Positions 1 to 9,573 are shown, counted from the stretch's first letter. The stretch: DNA of 64,000 nucleotides from Carboxylicivirga sp. (GCA_025210475.1 JAOARW010000064.1:1-64000); one strand, 5' to 3'. Translations and numbers: made by a program. The notes: generated by a model from the sequence alone, not told the origin.

Positions 1-46
1 ACGGTCTAACTTTGATATAATCTGAGAGAATAAGTTTATCTTTAAC

Positions 47-113
47 ATGTGAGAAGACATTTTTTGTTGTGCAACTCAAAGATAATTTGAGATACTTAAA
101 ATTCTTCTCACAT
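47..113. terminator. Long nested inverted repeat, probable terminator
   Basis: Perfect 11-bp arms (47-57 and 103-113) enclose a second hairpin with 6-bp arms (75-80 and 86-91). It lies 18 bases past the stop codon of the minus-strand HD phosphohydrolase, so it most likely ends that transcript. The rest of bases 1-131 shows no gene. Confidence 0.45.
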
Positions 114-131
114 TGTTAATCGTTTAGGACG

Positions 132-2273
132 CTATTGATTTTTCTTCTTTATATCCGGATACTCAATTCTTGCATGATAGATGTTTTTAAGTTTATTCTT
201 AAAAACTTCTTTCGCCATACTAATTTCTTTAAACGTAATAGGCGCATTTATGAATTGGTCCTCTTCAATTTGAATATTGATTATTTTCTCAACCAGTTTG
301 TCAATTTCGTCATCCGAGTAGTGTTTTAAACTTCTTGAGGCTGCTTCAATGGAATCAGCCATCATTAATATCGCTGTTTCTTTTGAAAATGGCGTTGGTC
401 CCGGGTAGGTAAATGAACTGATATCTGGCGTTTGATCAGGATATTTGTTAATGTAAGAATTGTAGAAATAGCGTGTTTTAGTTGTGCCTTGATGGGTTGT
501 TATAAAATCAATTACTTGCTTTGGAAGTTTATGTTTTAAGGCCATTTTAACACCATTATCAATGTGATTGATGACGATTCTGGCACTTTCTTCATATTCC
601 AACTCATTATGTGGATTGAGCCCTCCAGATTGATTTTCGGTAAAAAATAATGGAGAAGCCATCTTTCCAATATCATGATACATGGCACCTGCGCGTACTA
701 ATGCCGGGTTGGCATCCAATTTATAAGCTACTTCCTGTGCAAGGTTACCAACCTGTATGCTATGCTGAAAAGTTCCCGGTGTTGCTTCAGCCATTTCGCG
801 CAATATAGGATGATTGGTGTCGGCCAATTCAATTAGCGTAACATCCGATAAGAATCCAAACATACGTTCAAAAATGTAGATCAGCGGGTAGACCATAAGA
901 ATCATAATGCCATTGACAGCAAAATAGGCATACATTAATGGTTCTACTGTAGTAATGGTACCTTCCTGCCAAAGATGGAGCGCTGTATAAATTGTTGCGT
1001 ATGTTAAAGTAATAAGCATTGCAGCCCGCACAATATGACTTCGCCGCGACATCCTGAATAGGCTAAACATGGCAACTAAGCCCACTGGTATTTGTATAAA
1101 TACAAACTGAAAACTGTTTTGGGCAAAAAAAGCACATATTAGAATGGTCATCACATGTGTGAAAAATGCCAGACGACTATCCAGGAAAGTTCGAATTATA
1201 ATTGGAAGAATTGCAAAGGGGATGATGAAGAATGGGAAATGGATGAAGAACTGCTTTAAGCTGGCAAATACCACCATCAGAACAGTGATTAGTAAAATAA
1301 AACTAACCGAACTGATGGAGTGATAAACATCTTTTCGGAAATAGAAAAGAAACAGGTAGATGCATAAAAACAAAAATGCCACCAGTAAAAACTGTCCGGC
1401 AAGAATGAAGTAGTAATCAGAATCCGATGCGATATTAGCTTCATATTTACGCTTTAACGAGTTTAGAACTTTGGCTGTTTCATCGTTAACAATTTCACCT
1501 TGATCAATAATTCGTTGATTGGCTAACACTCGACCTGAAGTGAGTGATATATTGGATTTCAGTTGGCCAAGTTCACTAGTGTTTCGCTCTGCATTAAGCT
1601 TAATGTTGGCACTTATGTATTTGTTTAATTCTAATTGATTAACAAGAGCAGATGCTTCATTGAAAACTTTTTCGTCAAGTTTGTTAAAATCATCGAGTGC
1701 AGAACTGATTAGTTTTTTATATGCACCGATGCTTTGCTCCAATTCAGCTAACTCGTATGGTTCAACAAATGCTCCTTTAATTAGCATTAACTCAAAGTTG
1801 GGTTGAGCATCCATGTTAGCCTCAGGCAAAAGAATGATTCCTTTTTTGTAAAGGCTCTCCAGATTTGAATCTATCAAGCTATCGATATAGTTAAAATAGC
1901 TAGCATTGTTTTTATAGGGTTTATTTAATAAGGGATACTTATTCTTATTCAGATTTATAAAATTTTTGAAATCCTTTTTAAATTGTTCCTGGTTGGCAGC
2001 CATCACCAACGTATCCATTTCGAAATACGGACGGTGGTTTTTAACAGCCAAATTAGTTTCCTCTAATAGTTCGGCCTGTGTTTTATAAATTGGAAAATCA
2101 AAAGGAGCAATTAATGCCTGATGTTTCCATGGGGCACCCGTTTGAAACTCATAAGCAAACTTTCCGGTTTTTGGTAGCAAATATGTTATCAGGGTAATGC
2201 TGATTAAGAATAATACCAGTCGGGCAAATGGTTTGTAAAACTTATTTTTTAAACGAGATAGCAATTCGAGCAT
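132..2273 (-). CDS. HD-domain phosphohydrolase, PgpH-like (7TM-7TMR-HD)
   Basis: This is a membrane HD phosphohydrolase of the PgpH type; family members hydrolyse cyclic di-AMP. The N-terminus has one membrane helix, followed by an extracytoplasmic region of roughly 250 residues. A block of hydrophobic helices comes next (about residues 295-460), then a cytoplasmic HD domain. H504 and the H533-D534 pair (in YHDIGK) are the metal-binding residues I can see. I chose the ATG at 2273, which gives MLELLSRLKNK, because the longer frame would need a TTG start at 2312. The cyclic di-AMP substrate is inferred from the family and is not shown by the sequence. Confidence 0.88.
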   Translation of the reverse strand: MLELLSRLKNKFYKPFARLVLFLISITLITYLLPKTGKFAYEFQTGAPWKHQALIAPFDFPIYKTQAELLEETNLAVKNHRPYFEMDTLVMAANQEQFKKDFKNFINLNKNKYPLLNKPYKNNASYFNYIDSLIDSNLESLYKKGIILLPEANMDAQPNFELMLIKGAFVEPYELAELEQSIGAYKKLISSALDDFNKLDEKVFNEASALVNQLELNKYISANIKLNAERNTSELGQLKSNISLTSGRVLANQRIIDQGEIVNDETAKVLNSLKRKYEANIASDSDYYFILAGQFLLVAFLFLCIYLFLFYFRKDVYHSISSVSFILLITVLMVVFASLKQFFIHFPFFIIPFAILPIIIRTFLDSRLAFFTHVMTILICAFFAQNSFQFVFIQIPVGLVAMFSLFRMSRRSHIVRAAMLITLTYATIYTALHLWQEGTITTVEPLMYAYFAVNGIMILMVYPLIYIFERMFGFLSDVTLIELADTNHPILREMAEATPGTFQHSIQVGNLAQEVAYKLDANPALVRAGAMYHDIGKMASPLFFTENQSGGLNPHNELEYEESARIVINHIDNGVKMALKHKLPKQVIDFITTHQGTTKTRYFYNSYINKYPDQTPDISSFTYPGPTPFSKETAILMMADSIEAASRSLKHYSDDEIDKLVEKIINIQIEEDQFINAPITFKEISMAKEVFKNKLKNIYHARIEYPDIKKKNQ

Positions 2274-2427
2274 AATACTGATTTTTATTAATGGCACGAT
2301 TAATATGACCAAAGATAGCGAAAGGTAAGTTTTTTTATCCCAATTTTGCCAATGTTAAAGAAGAGAGTAGTAAATATCGGATTGTGTATTTCGATCAACG
2401 ATCTTTCATATTAGAAACGAATAGCTT

Positions 2428-3204
2428 ATGCAGAAGTCGATATGTACCTACGGGTTTATACCTGTTAGGAGCGACGCATCTGAACGCGCCGAAATGGTTA
2501 CTCAGCTTCTTTTTGGTGATACTTTTGATATTATCGAAAAGAATGATAACTGGGCTAACATCCGTATTCATCATGACCAGTATGAAGGTTGGATCAATTC
2601 TAAGTTGATTGTCAATTTGCCAGACAGGGAAGTTGATAATTGGATGAAGGCTGACAAATGGATAGTGCCGGCACCATTTATAAAAATGGTATCAGAGCCT
2701 GATAAAACAACACACATATTATCGGGAGGGAGCAGTATTTTCTTTAATGGCAGCGATCGAAATAGTTTTGCGATTGGGCATAAAGAGTATTATCTGTCTG
2801 GTAATTACAGTGCCAATAAGCCCGCTGCTTCAATTACTGATTGTGCCAATGCTTTTGTTAATGCACCTTACTTGTGGGGGGGGCGCTCATTCTATGGTAT
2901 CGACTGTTCTGGTTTGACTCAGATTGTTTATAAATTGGCAGGTTGTGATTTGCCACGTGATGCTTCTCAGCAAGTTGAATTAGGACAAATTGTAAATTTT
3001 GTGGAAGAAGCACGATTGGGTGATCTGGCCTTTTTCGATAACGAGGAAGGCACCATTACGCATGTTGGTCTTTGTATGGGTAAAGGTGAAATTATACACG
3101 CTTCGGGACGTGTGCGTTGCGACAAACTGGATCATTTGGGTATCTTCGACGAAGAATCGAAGTCATACAGTCATAAGCTACGTGTTATAAAGCGAATTCT
3201 ATAA
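2428..3204 (+). CDS. C40-family NlpC/P60 peptidase with SH3-like N-terminus
   Basis: Predicted cell-wall peptidase of the NlpC/P60 family, which cleaves gamma-D-glutamyl-diamino acid bonds in peptidoglycan peptides. Bacterial SH3-like sequence fills about the first 120 residues. The catalytic domain carries C160 (in DCSGL), H212 (THVGL) and H224 (IIHASG), a complete Cys-His-polar triad. I see no signal peptide from this start, so it may act in the cytoplasm on recycled muropeptides, as YkfC-like enzymes do. Its stop overlaps the next gene's start (TAATG), so the two are probably translated together. Confidence 0.85.
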   Translation: MQKSICTYGFIPVRSDASERAEMVTQLLFGDTFDIIEKNDNWANIRIHHDQYEGWINSKLIVNLPDREVDNWMKADKWIVPAPFIKMVSEPDKTTHILSGGSSIFFNGSDRNSFAIGHKEYYLSGNYSANKPAASITDCANAFVNAPYLWGGRSFYGIDCSGLTQIVYKLAGCDLPRDASQQVELGQIVNFVEEARLGDLAFFDNEEGTITHVGLCMGKGEIIHASGRVRCDKLDHLGIFDEESKSYSHKLRVIKRIL

Positions 3205-3641
3205 TGAGTTATACATATGAATATCCGCGCCCGGCTGTTACAACAGATGTTTTTGTGTTGGCCAGGGATACTAAACAGGTATTATTAATTCAAAGAGGCA
3301 AAGAACCCTATAAAGGACATTGGGCTTTGCCTGGTGGTTTTGTTGATATGGATGAAGACTTGCCCGCTGCAGCCCTAAGAGAATTAGAGGAAGAAACAGG
3401 TATTAACAGTTTGTCAGTAAAACAATTTAAAACATACGGAACTGTTGATCGAGATCCAAGGCACCGAACTATTTCAGTGGTTTTTACAGGCATATGTGAT
3501 TCAATTATTCCGGTACAAGGAATGGACGATGCGGCCGATGCCCGTTGGTATTCAATCGATGATTTGCCCCAGTTAGGATTCGACCACAGTAAAATAATCA
3601 ACGAAGTTATTGCATCATTTCGTAAGGATGGAATCCTTTAA
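3204..3641 (+). CDS. Nudix hydrolase
   Basis: A 145-residue Nudix-family pyrophosphohydrolase. The Nudix box spans residues 45-67, beginning GGFVDMDEDLP and ending RELEEETGI, with every metal-binding glutamate of GX5EX7REUXEEXGU present. The substrate cannot be read from the sequence; many relatives of this length act on ADP-ribose or oxidised nucleotides. It starts on the last base of the peptidase gene's stop. It converges with and overlaps the WbqC-like gene by 27 bases at the 3' end, so the two transcripts meet tail to tail. Confidence 0.88.
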   Translation: MSYTYEYPRPAVTTDVFVLARDTKQVLLIQRGKEPYKGHWALPGGFVDMDEDLPAAALRELEEETGINSLSVKQFKTYGTVDRDPRHRTISVVFTGICDSIIPVQGMDDAADARWYSIDDLPQLGFDHSKIINEVIASFRKDGIL

Positions 3642-4265
3642 AATATCATAGGTTTCCGGACCTTTACAAAAGAGTAGATCAACAACGCTTAAGTGGGGGA
3701 TGAATGGAAATTTCTCCGAGAAAACCTGCCTGTATTCAAGTGTCTGATAGTTTTTATCCAAGTCGGGCAGATTCTTAGGATTGATAAATCGTCTTAAATC
3801 ATATTCATTCTCCGGGTTAAAGGAACTGAAATCCTGCGTTAGCTCAATAGGTGTTTCCAGTTCGAGTTCATCCAATATCGTATTAATTAAACCCAGATTA
3901 AAGTCAAGTAAGTATTTGTATTTCTTCTCATAAAAAGTAAGAAAATCATCGGCATAATATTCAAAAAAGGGTGAGCTGTTGTAGGCCGATACAATGGATC
4001 GCCAATGTTGTTTTTGCCAGTCAGTATCGTAATCAATTAAAGCATCCTTAATACTACATCTGGTATTTTTCTTATTTACCACAGGAACTGTTAAACTCAG
4101 TGGCCCGTTTGCCCCGGTAATCGAACAGCGATTACTGTATGTTTTGCGTTGGTAATTGGTGTGTTGCTCTATGATTAATTTATCGGCATTTACAATGTGC
4201 GCAAACAAATGAACCGACCCAAGGTATGTTAGCGGAATAGTTTTAGATATCTGCATCGTTTTCAT
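3615..4265 (-). CDS. WbqC-family protein
   Basis: A 216-residue protein of the WbqC-like family. The N-terminal block (LTYLGSVHLFAHI, then NYQRKTYSNR) followed by a VPV segment is the usual family signature. The molecular role is not established; some members sit in O-antigen clusters, while in Bacteroidota the gene travels with dapB and lepB, as here. A second in-frame ATG at 4256 is also a good start. It overlaps the LapA-like gene by 23 bases, so it is the last gene of the dapB-lepB-lepB-LapA-WbqC run. Confidence 0.82.
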   Translation of the reverse strand: MKTMQISKTIPLTYLGSVHLFAHIVNADKLIIEQHTNYQRKTYSNRCSITGANGPLSLTVPVVNKKNTRCSIKDALIDYDTDWQKQHWRSIVSAYNSSPFFEYYADDFLTFYEKKYKYLLDFNLGLINTILDELELETPIELTQDFSSFNPENEYDLRRFINPKNLPDLDKNYQTLEYRQVFSEKFPFIPHLSVVDLLFCKGPETYDILKDSILTK

Positions 4266-4497
4266 TCAACTCATTAACACCTTCGTTTACAGGTGTTTTT
4301 TTGTTCTTTTTTGATTTGATAAAAAAGTAAGACGCCCCAGCCAATACTCCGCTTAGAAAAACAACAATCAGCAAGATGGCCAGTGAAATCTCCACTTCAT
4401 TAAAAAAGATATTAACATTAACGGGTTCGGCGTTTTGAACAGAGAAAATCACCAATATAACAACCAGTGCCAGCGATACCCAGAATGATTTTTTCAT
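4243..4497 (-). CDS. LapA-domain small membrane protein
   Basis: An 84-residue protein with two membrane helices (about residues 5-21 and 38-60) separated by the NAEPVNVNIFF segment typical of the LapA (DUF1049) family. In enterobacteria LapA helps control lipopolysaccharide synthesis; whether that holds in Bacteroidota is unknown. The tail is lysine-rich and then acidic. It overlaps the WbqC-like gene downstream and lies 57 bases after the second signal peptidase gene. Confidence 0.78.
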   Translation of the reverse strand: MKKSFWVSLALVVILVIFSVQNAEPVNVNIFFNEVEISLAILLIVVFLSGVLAGASYFFIKSKKNKKTPVNEGVNELNENDADI

Positions 4498-4554
4498 AAC
4501 AAAATGAATTTGGTTAAAATGTTGAGTTGCAAGATAAGCAAATTACGCCAATGA

Positions 4555-5721
4555 CTAATGTTTTTCAACCCGACCGATAATGTGATTTTCGGGAACAAAG
4601 CCCCAAAAACGGCTGTCGAAAGAGTGAAACCTGTTATCGCCCGATACCCAATAGTAATTCATCTTAAATGTATAATCACGACTGATTTTACCATTGATAA
4701 TAATTTGATCACCTTCAATTTTCAGCTGGTTTAATTCGTAGCTCTCGATGATGCGTTTATAAAGAAAAATGTTGCTTAAGGATAACTGAACCGTTTTGTT
4801 CTTGGTAGGGATGATCAGTGGCCCAAGGTAAGAAGCATTCCATAAAAAATCCTGTTTGAAAGGAAATACATAAACATTTGGCATATTCAGTGTTTCTTCA
4901 ACAGCAGATACATAATCTTTCCAGTCAGACAGATGGACTCGTTCCGCTTTTATTTCGATTAGTTCCCAGCCATATTCGCGATAGCTGGTAATGGCTTGCT
5001 GACGGATGGTTTGCCTAATATTTAGTGGGGTGTTCTTTTTAATCCGGTATTTATTGATGTTGAATATATTAAATGGTGAAAGACGACCATTAATTAAATA
5101 TTCTCCATTTACAAATTGCAAAGTATCACCCGGCGTGGCAATTAATCGTTTAATAAAAGTTTTCCTTTTACTTACTGGCTTGTATTGTACTTCAGTATCG
5201 AGGATTGGTGTATATTTGCGGGTATTTTTGTACTGTCGTTTGATAAAGTAATAGTCTTCATTGGGGTACTCTACAAAGTTACTGTCGGCCTCAGGAAAAT
5301 GAAATGCTATTACATCTCCTTTGGTCATAGATGTATAGCCCTGAATCCTTCTGTAATCATCCGGTGAATTAACGTTAATTGCAGCGCCATAGGCCAACTT
5401 GTTAATGAATACAAACTCATTGTTTTCAAGTGCTGGTCGCATGCTATTGGAACGAAGCTCGTAGAAAGTAAAAATGTAAGTATTTATAAACCAAATGCCA
5501 ACGATGGCAATGCTAATTGCCAACAGCCATTCGAATGTACGTCGTTGCCATATTTGAAGCCTTCCAGCTAATGCTTTGATTGTTTTTTGGGATGAAGGAT
5601 GCCAGGTATAGATAGAAAACAATATCAGCATACCTATCATTAGCCAACTCATACTCCAGATGGAGAGTAGCAGGCAAATAATAATTAGAATGTATTGTAT
5701 GGTAGCCTTTAATGAGAACAT
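4555..5721 (-). CDS. lepB: Signal peptidase I, second paralogue
   Basis: Type I signal peptidase (S26 family) that removes Sec signal peptides at the membrane. Two or three hydrophobic N-terminal segments precede the catalytic domain. The Ser-Lys dyad is intact: S93 in NSM and K191 in FIKRLIATPGD. The C-terminal SGDNR box is also present. At 388 residues it is shorter than its neighbour at 5860-7290, and both exceed the usual bacterial length because of a Bacteroidota-type insertion between boxes. Division of labour between the two adjacent copies is an open question. Confidence 0.88.
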   Translation of the reverse strand: MFSLKATIQYILIIICLLLSIWSMSWLMIGMLILFSIYTWHPSSQKTIKALAGRLQIWQRRTFEWLLAISIAIVGIWFINTYIFTFYELRSNSMRPALENNEFVFINKLAYGAAINVNSPDDYRRIQGYTSMTKGDVIAFHFPEADSNFVEYPNEDYYFIKRQYKNTRKYTPILDTEVQYKPVSKRKTFIKRLIATPGDTLQFVNGEYLINGRLSPFNIFNINKYRIKKNTPLNIRQTIRQQAITSYREYGWELIEIKAERVHLSDWKDYVSAVEETLNMPNVYVFPFKQDFLWNASYLGPLIIPTKNKTVQLSLSNIFLYKRIIESYELNQLKIEGDQIIINGKISRDYTFKMNYYWVSGDNRFHSFDSRFWGFVPENHIIGRVEKH

Positions 5722-5750
5722 ATAAAAAGAAGATGGTCAAAACAAGCTTT

Positions 5751-5826
5751 GTTCATTGAGCGGAGCCGAAATGGTGTTTCTTTAAATGATTATTTGCAAT
5801 CAACACTTCGATTCCGCTCATTGAAC
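5751..5826. repeat. REP-like intergenic inverted repeat
   Basis: Imperfect inverted repeat with arms 5751-5776 and 5801-5826 (about 22 of 26 positions pair) around a 24-base loop, between the two signal peptidase genes. The core, of the form TTCATTGAGCGGAGYCGAA, belongs to a hairpin class I recognise as dispersed in Bacteroidota genomes. It could end transcription or stabilise the upstream mRNA. A G-run followed by ATATCCCC lies just after it (5834-5852). Confidence 0.55.
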
Positions 5827-5859
5827 GTGTTATCTGGGGGGGGATATCCCCGAAATCTT

Positions 5860-7290
5860 TTATTTATGTACCATCTTAAAAAATCTTTTCCAACGAATGT
5901 TCATCGGAAATCCTTTGTCAGGATCAAGTGAGAGCCACACCAATATTGGTTTTCCAACGATGTGATCTTCGGGCACAAAACCCCAGAATCGTGAATCGGC
6001 TGATTTATGGCGATTATCCCCTAACATAAAATAATAATCCATTTTGAAGGTGTAGGAGTTAGCCACTTCACCATTAATGTATATTTGACCGTTTTTAACA
6101 TCAAGGGTATTACCTTCGTAGTTGCGGATAATTCGATCATACAATACCAGATTTTTCAGATTTAACTCAACTGTTTCACCTGCTTCGGGCATTTTAAGCG
6201 GACCAAAATTATCGCGGCTCCAATTATAGTCACTGCTGTAAGGAAAAACATTTGAGCCAGAACCATTAGGTTTTCTTTCAACCATTTTTACCAACTTAAC
6301 AAATGGCATGGCCTTCACTTTCTTTGCCATTCCTTCAGTTAGGTTAAGTACATAATTAGGTGCAGAACCGATAGCTTCCTGATCGGCCTTTGAAATCTCC
6401 AGTTTTTCAAAGAAGCGTGTGTTAAGACTGGTGCCATCTGTTTGAACGTGATATATGTGCTGTATAAACTCTGGATTATTGACTGCTTTACCGTCAATGT
6501 AAATTTGGTTGCTTCGAATTTCGAATACATCACCTGGAAGTGCCACACAGCGTTTTACGTAATTATCGCGGCGGTCAACCGGACGAGCCAATACTTCACC
6601 GTAATTCTGCGGATCAGCCTTAATGGCTTTAGCACCAATGCTCATCAGGTAATTGTTTCGTTCCCAATCAGAATTAAATGGAGTAGAGCGTTTTAAGGAA
6701 GCATCCTGTGAATATAAAATACCTCCTACTTGCAGGCATTGTTCAAAATATGATGGATTGTTGCTTTTGAAAGGAACGGTGTCGCCAGCCGGAAAGTTAA
6801 ACACCACTATATCGTCACGCTTTACATCACCAAAACCTTTTAAACGTTTAAAATCCCAATGAGGCCAGTTGGTATACGATTTGGTGTTGATAATAGGAAA
6901 TGTGTTTTGAACCAGTGGAAAGGCAATAGGTGTATTAGGCATACGCGGTCCGTAACTTACCTTACTCACAAATAAATGATCCCCAACCATCAATGATTTT
7001 TCTAGCGAGCTGGTTGGTATCTTATAATTCTGAAACAAAAAGATGTTGATCATATACACCGCCAGCAAGGCAAAAATAAGTGCATCGGTCCATTCTAATA
7101 CCGCACTTGGTTTTTTACCATCTTTGGTTTTTTTCCAGAAATCCCAGGGAATTTTTTTAGTGATATAACTGTCGAATAATAATGGATACAACAACAATAA
7201 CCAATAGTTGCCAACCCAAATTACCCACAGCATAAAAACGATGCTGGCAATACCTAGTTTAATCCATTTTACTTTTGATACATTTTGCAT
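5860..7290 (-). CDS. lepB: Signal peptidase I
   Basis: Type I signal peptidase of 476 residues. Hydrophobic segments fill about residues 10-40 and 65-85. The catalytic serine is S95 (PTSSLEKSL) and the general-base lysine is K246 (YVKRCVALPGD); the LGDNRHKSADSRFWG box is complete. A long insertion between Ser and Lys is usual for this phylum. It follows dapB by 17 bases and precedes the shorter paralogue, so the genes probably form one operon. This copy carries the canonical features and is the likelier housekeeping enzyme. Confidence 0.9.
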   Translation of the reverse strand: MQNVSKVKWIKLGIASIVFMLWVIWVGNYWLLLLYPLLFDSYITKKIPWDFWKKTKDGKKPSAVLEWTDALIFALLAVYMINIFLFQNYKIPTSSLEKSLMVGDHLFVSKVSYGPRMPNTPIAFPLVQNTFPIINTKSYTNWPHWDFKRLKGFGDVKRDDIVVFNFPAGDTVPFKSNNPSYFEQCLQVGGILYSQDASLKRSTPFNSDWERNNYLMSIGAKAIKADPQNYGEVLARPVDRRDNYVKRCVALPGDVFEIRSNQIYIDGKAVNNPEFIQHIYHVQTDGTSLNTRFFEKLEISKADQEAIGSAPNYVLNLTEGMAKKVKAMPFVKLVKMVERKPNGSGSNVFPYSSDYNWSRDNFGPLKMPEAGETVELNLKNLVLYDRIIRNYEGNTLDVKNGQIYINGEVANSYTFKMDYYFMLGDNRHKSADSRFWGFVPEDHIVGKPILVWLSLDPDKGFPMNIRWKRFFKMVHK

Positions 7291-7307
7291 TAGAATAGAG
7301 ATTTAGG

Positions 7308-8024
7308 TTAGAAGTTTAATAAGTCGTTCATGCTTAAAAAGCCTTTGTTTTTGGCGGCAAATTCAGCAGCTAATACGGCGCCAAGGGCAAAACCTTTGCG
7401 TGATTTGGCACTGTGGTGAATGGTTATTTCATCAATAGCTGAATCGTATTTAATGGTATGAATACCCGGAACCTGTCCTTCGCGAATGGCTTTTATGGCT
7501 ACATCACTGTCTTTTCCTTCCTTATCAAGTTTCCAGTCACTTTTCGCATCAAGGTTTTCGATTAGTCCCTCGGCCAGCGTAATGGCTGTTCCACTCGGTG
7601 CATCCAGCTTTTGTGTATGGTGAACTTCTTCCATCGAAACATTGTACTCGCTCATTTTATTCATGATACGCGCCAGCTGTTTATTTAATTCAAAAAAGAT
7701 GTTAACACCCAGACTGAAATTGGAGGCATAGAAGAATGTTTGTGCGCCATTTTGGCAACGGTTTTCAATATCTTCCAGCTTATCCAGCCATCCTGTAGTA
7801 CCTGAAACAACTGGTATGTTGGATTCAAAACATTTCAGGTAATTGTCGTAGGCTGCTTCCGGACGGGTAAACTCAATGGCCACGTCAGCCGATTTAAATT
7901 GCTCGTCGTTAAAGGAATCGTCACTCGAAATATCTATTTTACTAACTATCTCGTGTCCACGGTCAAGAGCAATTTTTTCAATCTCCTGGCCCATTTTCCC
8001 GTAACCGATCAGTGCTATTTTCAT
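7308..8024 (-). CDS. dapB: 4-hydroxy-tetrahydrodipicolinate reductase
   Basis: DapB reduces hydroxytetrahydrodipicolinate in the lysine/diaminopimelate pathway, supplying both lysine and the peptidoglycan cross-linking residue. The N-terminal Rossmann motif is GYGKMGQEI (residues 7-15). The substrate region EVHHTQKLDAPSGTA, with its paired histidines and the K-x-D-x-PSG motif, is intact. At 238 residues it is slightly shorter than the E. coli enzyme, normal for Bacteroidota. It is the first gene of a minus-strand operon leading into the signal peptidase genes. Confidence 0.93.
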   Translation of the reverse strand: MKIALIGYGKMGQEIEKIALDRGHEIVSKIDISSDDSFNDEQFKSADVAIEFTRPEAAYDNYLKCFESNIPVVSGTTGWLDKLEDIENRCQNGAQTFFYASNFSLGVNIFFELNKQLARIMNKMSEYNVSMEEVHHTQKLDAPSGTAITLAEGLIENLDAKSDWKLDKEGKDSDVAIKAIREGQVPGIHTIKYDSAIDEITIHHSAKSRKGFALGAVLAAEFAAKNKGFLSMNDLLNF

Positions 8025-8583
8025 AATAAGTCTAAATTTTTTATAGTCAATAAACCTGCAAGAGCAGATGATGTAGGTTCAGATTAAAAACTTATGGTTG
8101 TTTTCAGTTTCAAACCATTCAGGTGTTGTGTTGAGCTTTTCACTTGACCACTGCTTTTGTTGAATAACAATTGGTGGCAGCAATTAGCTGTTTCAAAATC
8201 AACAATAAATCAAACCCTTCGGGCAAAGATAAAAAATTAGTAAGTAAGTTGACGGTCGATTTATCTTTAAGCAAAGGTATTCATCCATACTTTAACCTTT
8301 CTTTAAGGATTTGTTTGTTGAGAAGATATTTAGCGTTTGTTATTTATGGGATAGATTGACGATTGAGAACCAATGTAGGACACTTATCGTTCTTGAAAGT
8401 TCGGATTCAGAATCAAGGTTAAAGAATCTTTTACAAGACTTTATAGGTTGTTATTAACAATAAACCTTAGTTTATAAGCGTTCTGTTTTTATGTTTTGGC
8501 CAATTAATCTTAAAAGATAGAATGGCTTGATGATAAGCGATAAATTTTATCTTTGCCATTATCATGCACGTAAACTAAATATA
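8025..8583. other. Gene-free intergenic stretch between dapB and glucosaminidase
   Basis: About 560 bases between divergent genes. Short frames in it have no recognisable product or good start. It must hold the dapB promoter region and does hold the forward promoter at 8527-8555. I see no RNA gene, repeat or mobile-element remnant. Confidence 0.5.
8527..8555 (+). promoter_or_regulatory. Bacteroidetes-type promoter for glucosaminidase gene
   Basis: TATCTTTG at 8548-8555 matches the TAnnTTTG -7 element, and TTG at 8527-8529 sits 18 bases upstream as the -33 element. The predicted transcript start near 8562 falls just before the ATG at 8584. This supports that ATG over the TTG at 8527. Confidence 0.5.
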
Positions 8584-9516
8584 ATGAAGTCTACTATTCT
8601 AGCAATATTCCTTTTTATTGGCTGTTTTAGCATTAGCATCAACGGGCAATCGTACCGCAAAACCACTACGCCCGAATACATTGAACAATACAAAGATTTG
8701 GCGATAAAAGAAATGAAGCGTGTTGGTATTCCTGCCAGTATAACCATGGCGCAGGGTATTTTGGAATCGGGAAGTGGTAATAGTACACTGGCCCGGAAGT
8801 CCAACAATCATTTTGGTATAAAGTGCCATAGCGATTGGAAGGGGAAACGCGTTTATCACAATGATGATGCTAAGGGCGAATGTTTTCGAAAATACAAAAC
8901 GGTGTATGAATCTTATATTGATCATTCTGAGTTTTTAGTGGGTAAAAGTCGTTATGCCAGTTTGTTTGATTTAAAAATTACTGATTATAAAGGTTGGTCG
9001 AAGGGGTTAAAAAAGGCAGGTTATGCAACCGATCCGAAATATGCACACCGCCTGATTGATATAATTGAGAAGCACAAACTGTATTTGCTCGACGAAAACA
9101 AATCGTGGAAAAAACCGGCTACCGATTATGGTGATGATAATTTTGTAGTAACCACTTATAACACCCATGTGATTGATTATAATAATGGGGTAAAATACAT
9201 TCGCGTTGAAGAGGGAGATACTTTTGCATCAGTATCGGAAGAATTTGGTCTTCGACCATGGGAGTTATTTCATTATAACGATCTGGATGAGGGTGCCAAT
9301 ATTCAGGCTTTCAGGTATATTTATATTCAGGGTAAAAAAGGAAAGGCTCATAATAAACACCAATTCCATACCGTTAAAGAAGGAGAAACATTGCACAAAA
9401 TTGCGCATAAATACGGCATTAAAATGTCAAAACTGTTGAAGTTTAACCGACTAGAAAAGGGTACGAAAGTAAAAGCAGGCGATAAGCTTAATTTAAGGAA
9501 AAAGAAGAAAAAATAA
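8584..9516 (+). CDS. Secreted glucosaminidase with two LysM domains
   Basis: Predicted peptidoglycan hydrolase. A signal peptide (MKSTILAIFLFIGCFSISI) is followed by a glucosaminidase domain of the FlgJ/LytG type (about residues 25-165), including the AQGILESGSGNS motif with the expected catalytic glutamate. Two LysM repeats lie at the C-terminus, beginning YIRVEEGDTFASV and FHTVKEGETLHKI, and anchor the enzyme to glycan strands. It probably acts in the periplasm during wall turnover or division. The end is strongly lysine-rich. Confidence 0.88.
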   Translation: MKSTILAIFLFIGCFSISINGQSYRKTTTPEYIEQYKDLAIKEMKRVGIPASITMAQGILESGSGNSTLARKSNNHFGIKCHSDWKGKRVYHNDDAKGECFRKYKTVYESYIDHSEFLVGKSRYASLFDLKITDYKGWSKGLKKAGYATDPKYAHRLIDIIEKHKLYLLDENKSWKKPATDYGDDNFVVTTYNTHVIDYNNGVKYIRVEEGDTFASVSEEFGLRPWELFHYNDLDEGANIQAFRYIYIQGKKGKAHNKHQFHTVKEGETLHKIAHKYGIKMSKLLKFNRLEKGTKVKAGDKLNLRKKKKK

Positions 9517-9526
9517 AGACATAAAT

Positions 9527-9554
9527 AAGGCCTGAGTCGATTGATTCAGGCCTT
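9527..9554. terminator. Bidirectional terminator between glucosaminidase and fmt
   Basis: Hairpin AAGGCCTGA / TCAGGCCTT (9527-9535, 9546-9554), 10-base loop, followed by a T-rich stretch. It lies between two convergent genes and can serve both. Confidence 0.7.
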
Positions 9555-9573
9555 TCAATTTCCTTAAGAAAAT

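Noticed and set aside
2384-2608. Plus-strand frame overlapping the NlpC/P60 gene
   Set aside because: Shadow frame with no start support, lying over a well-supported gene.
5834-5852. G-run and GGGGATATCCCC palindrome after the REP-like repeat
   Set aside because: Too short and without a clear T-run to call as a separate terminator.
8171-8359. 62-codon frame in the dapB-glucosaminidase gap
   Set aside because: No plausible start context, no known product, low-complexity composition.
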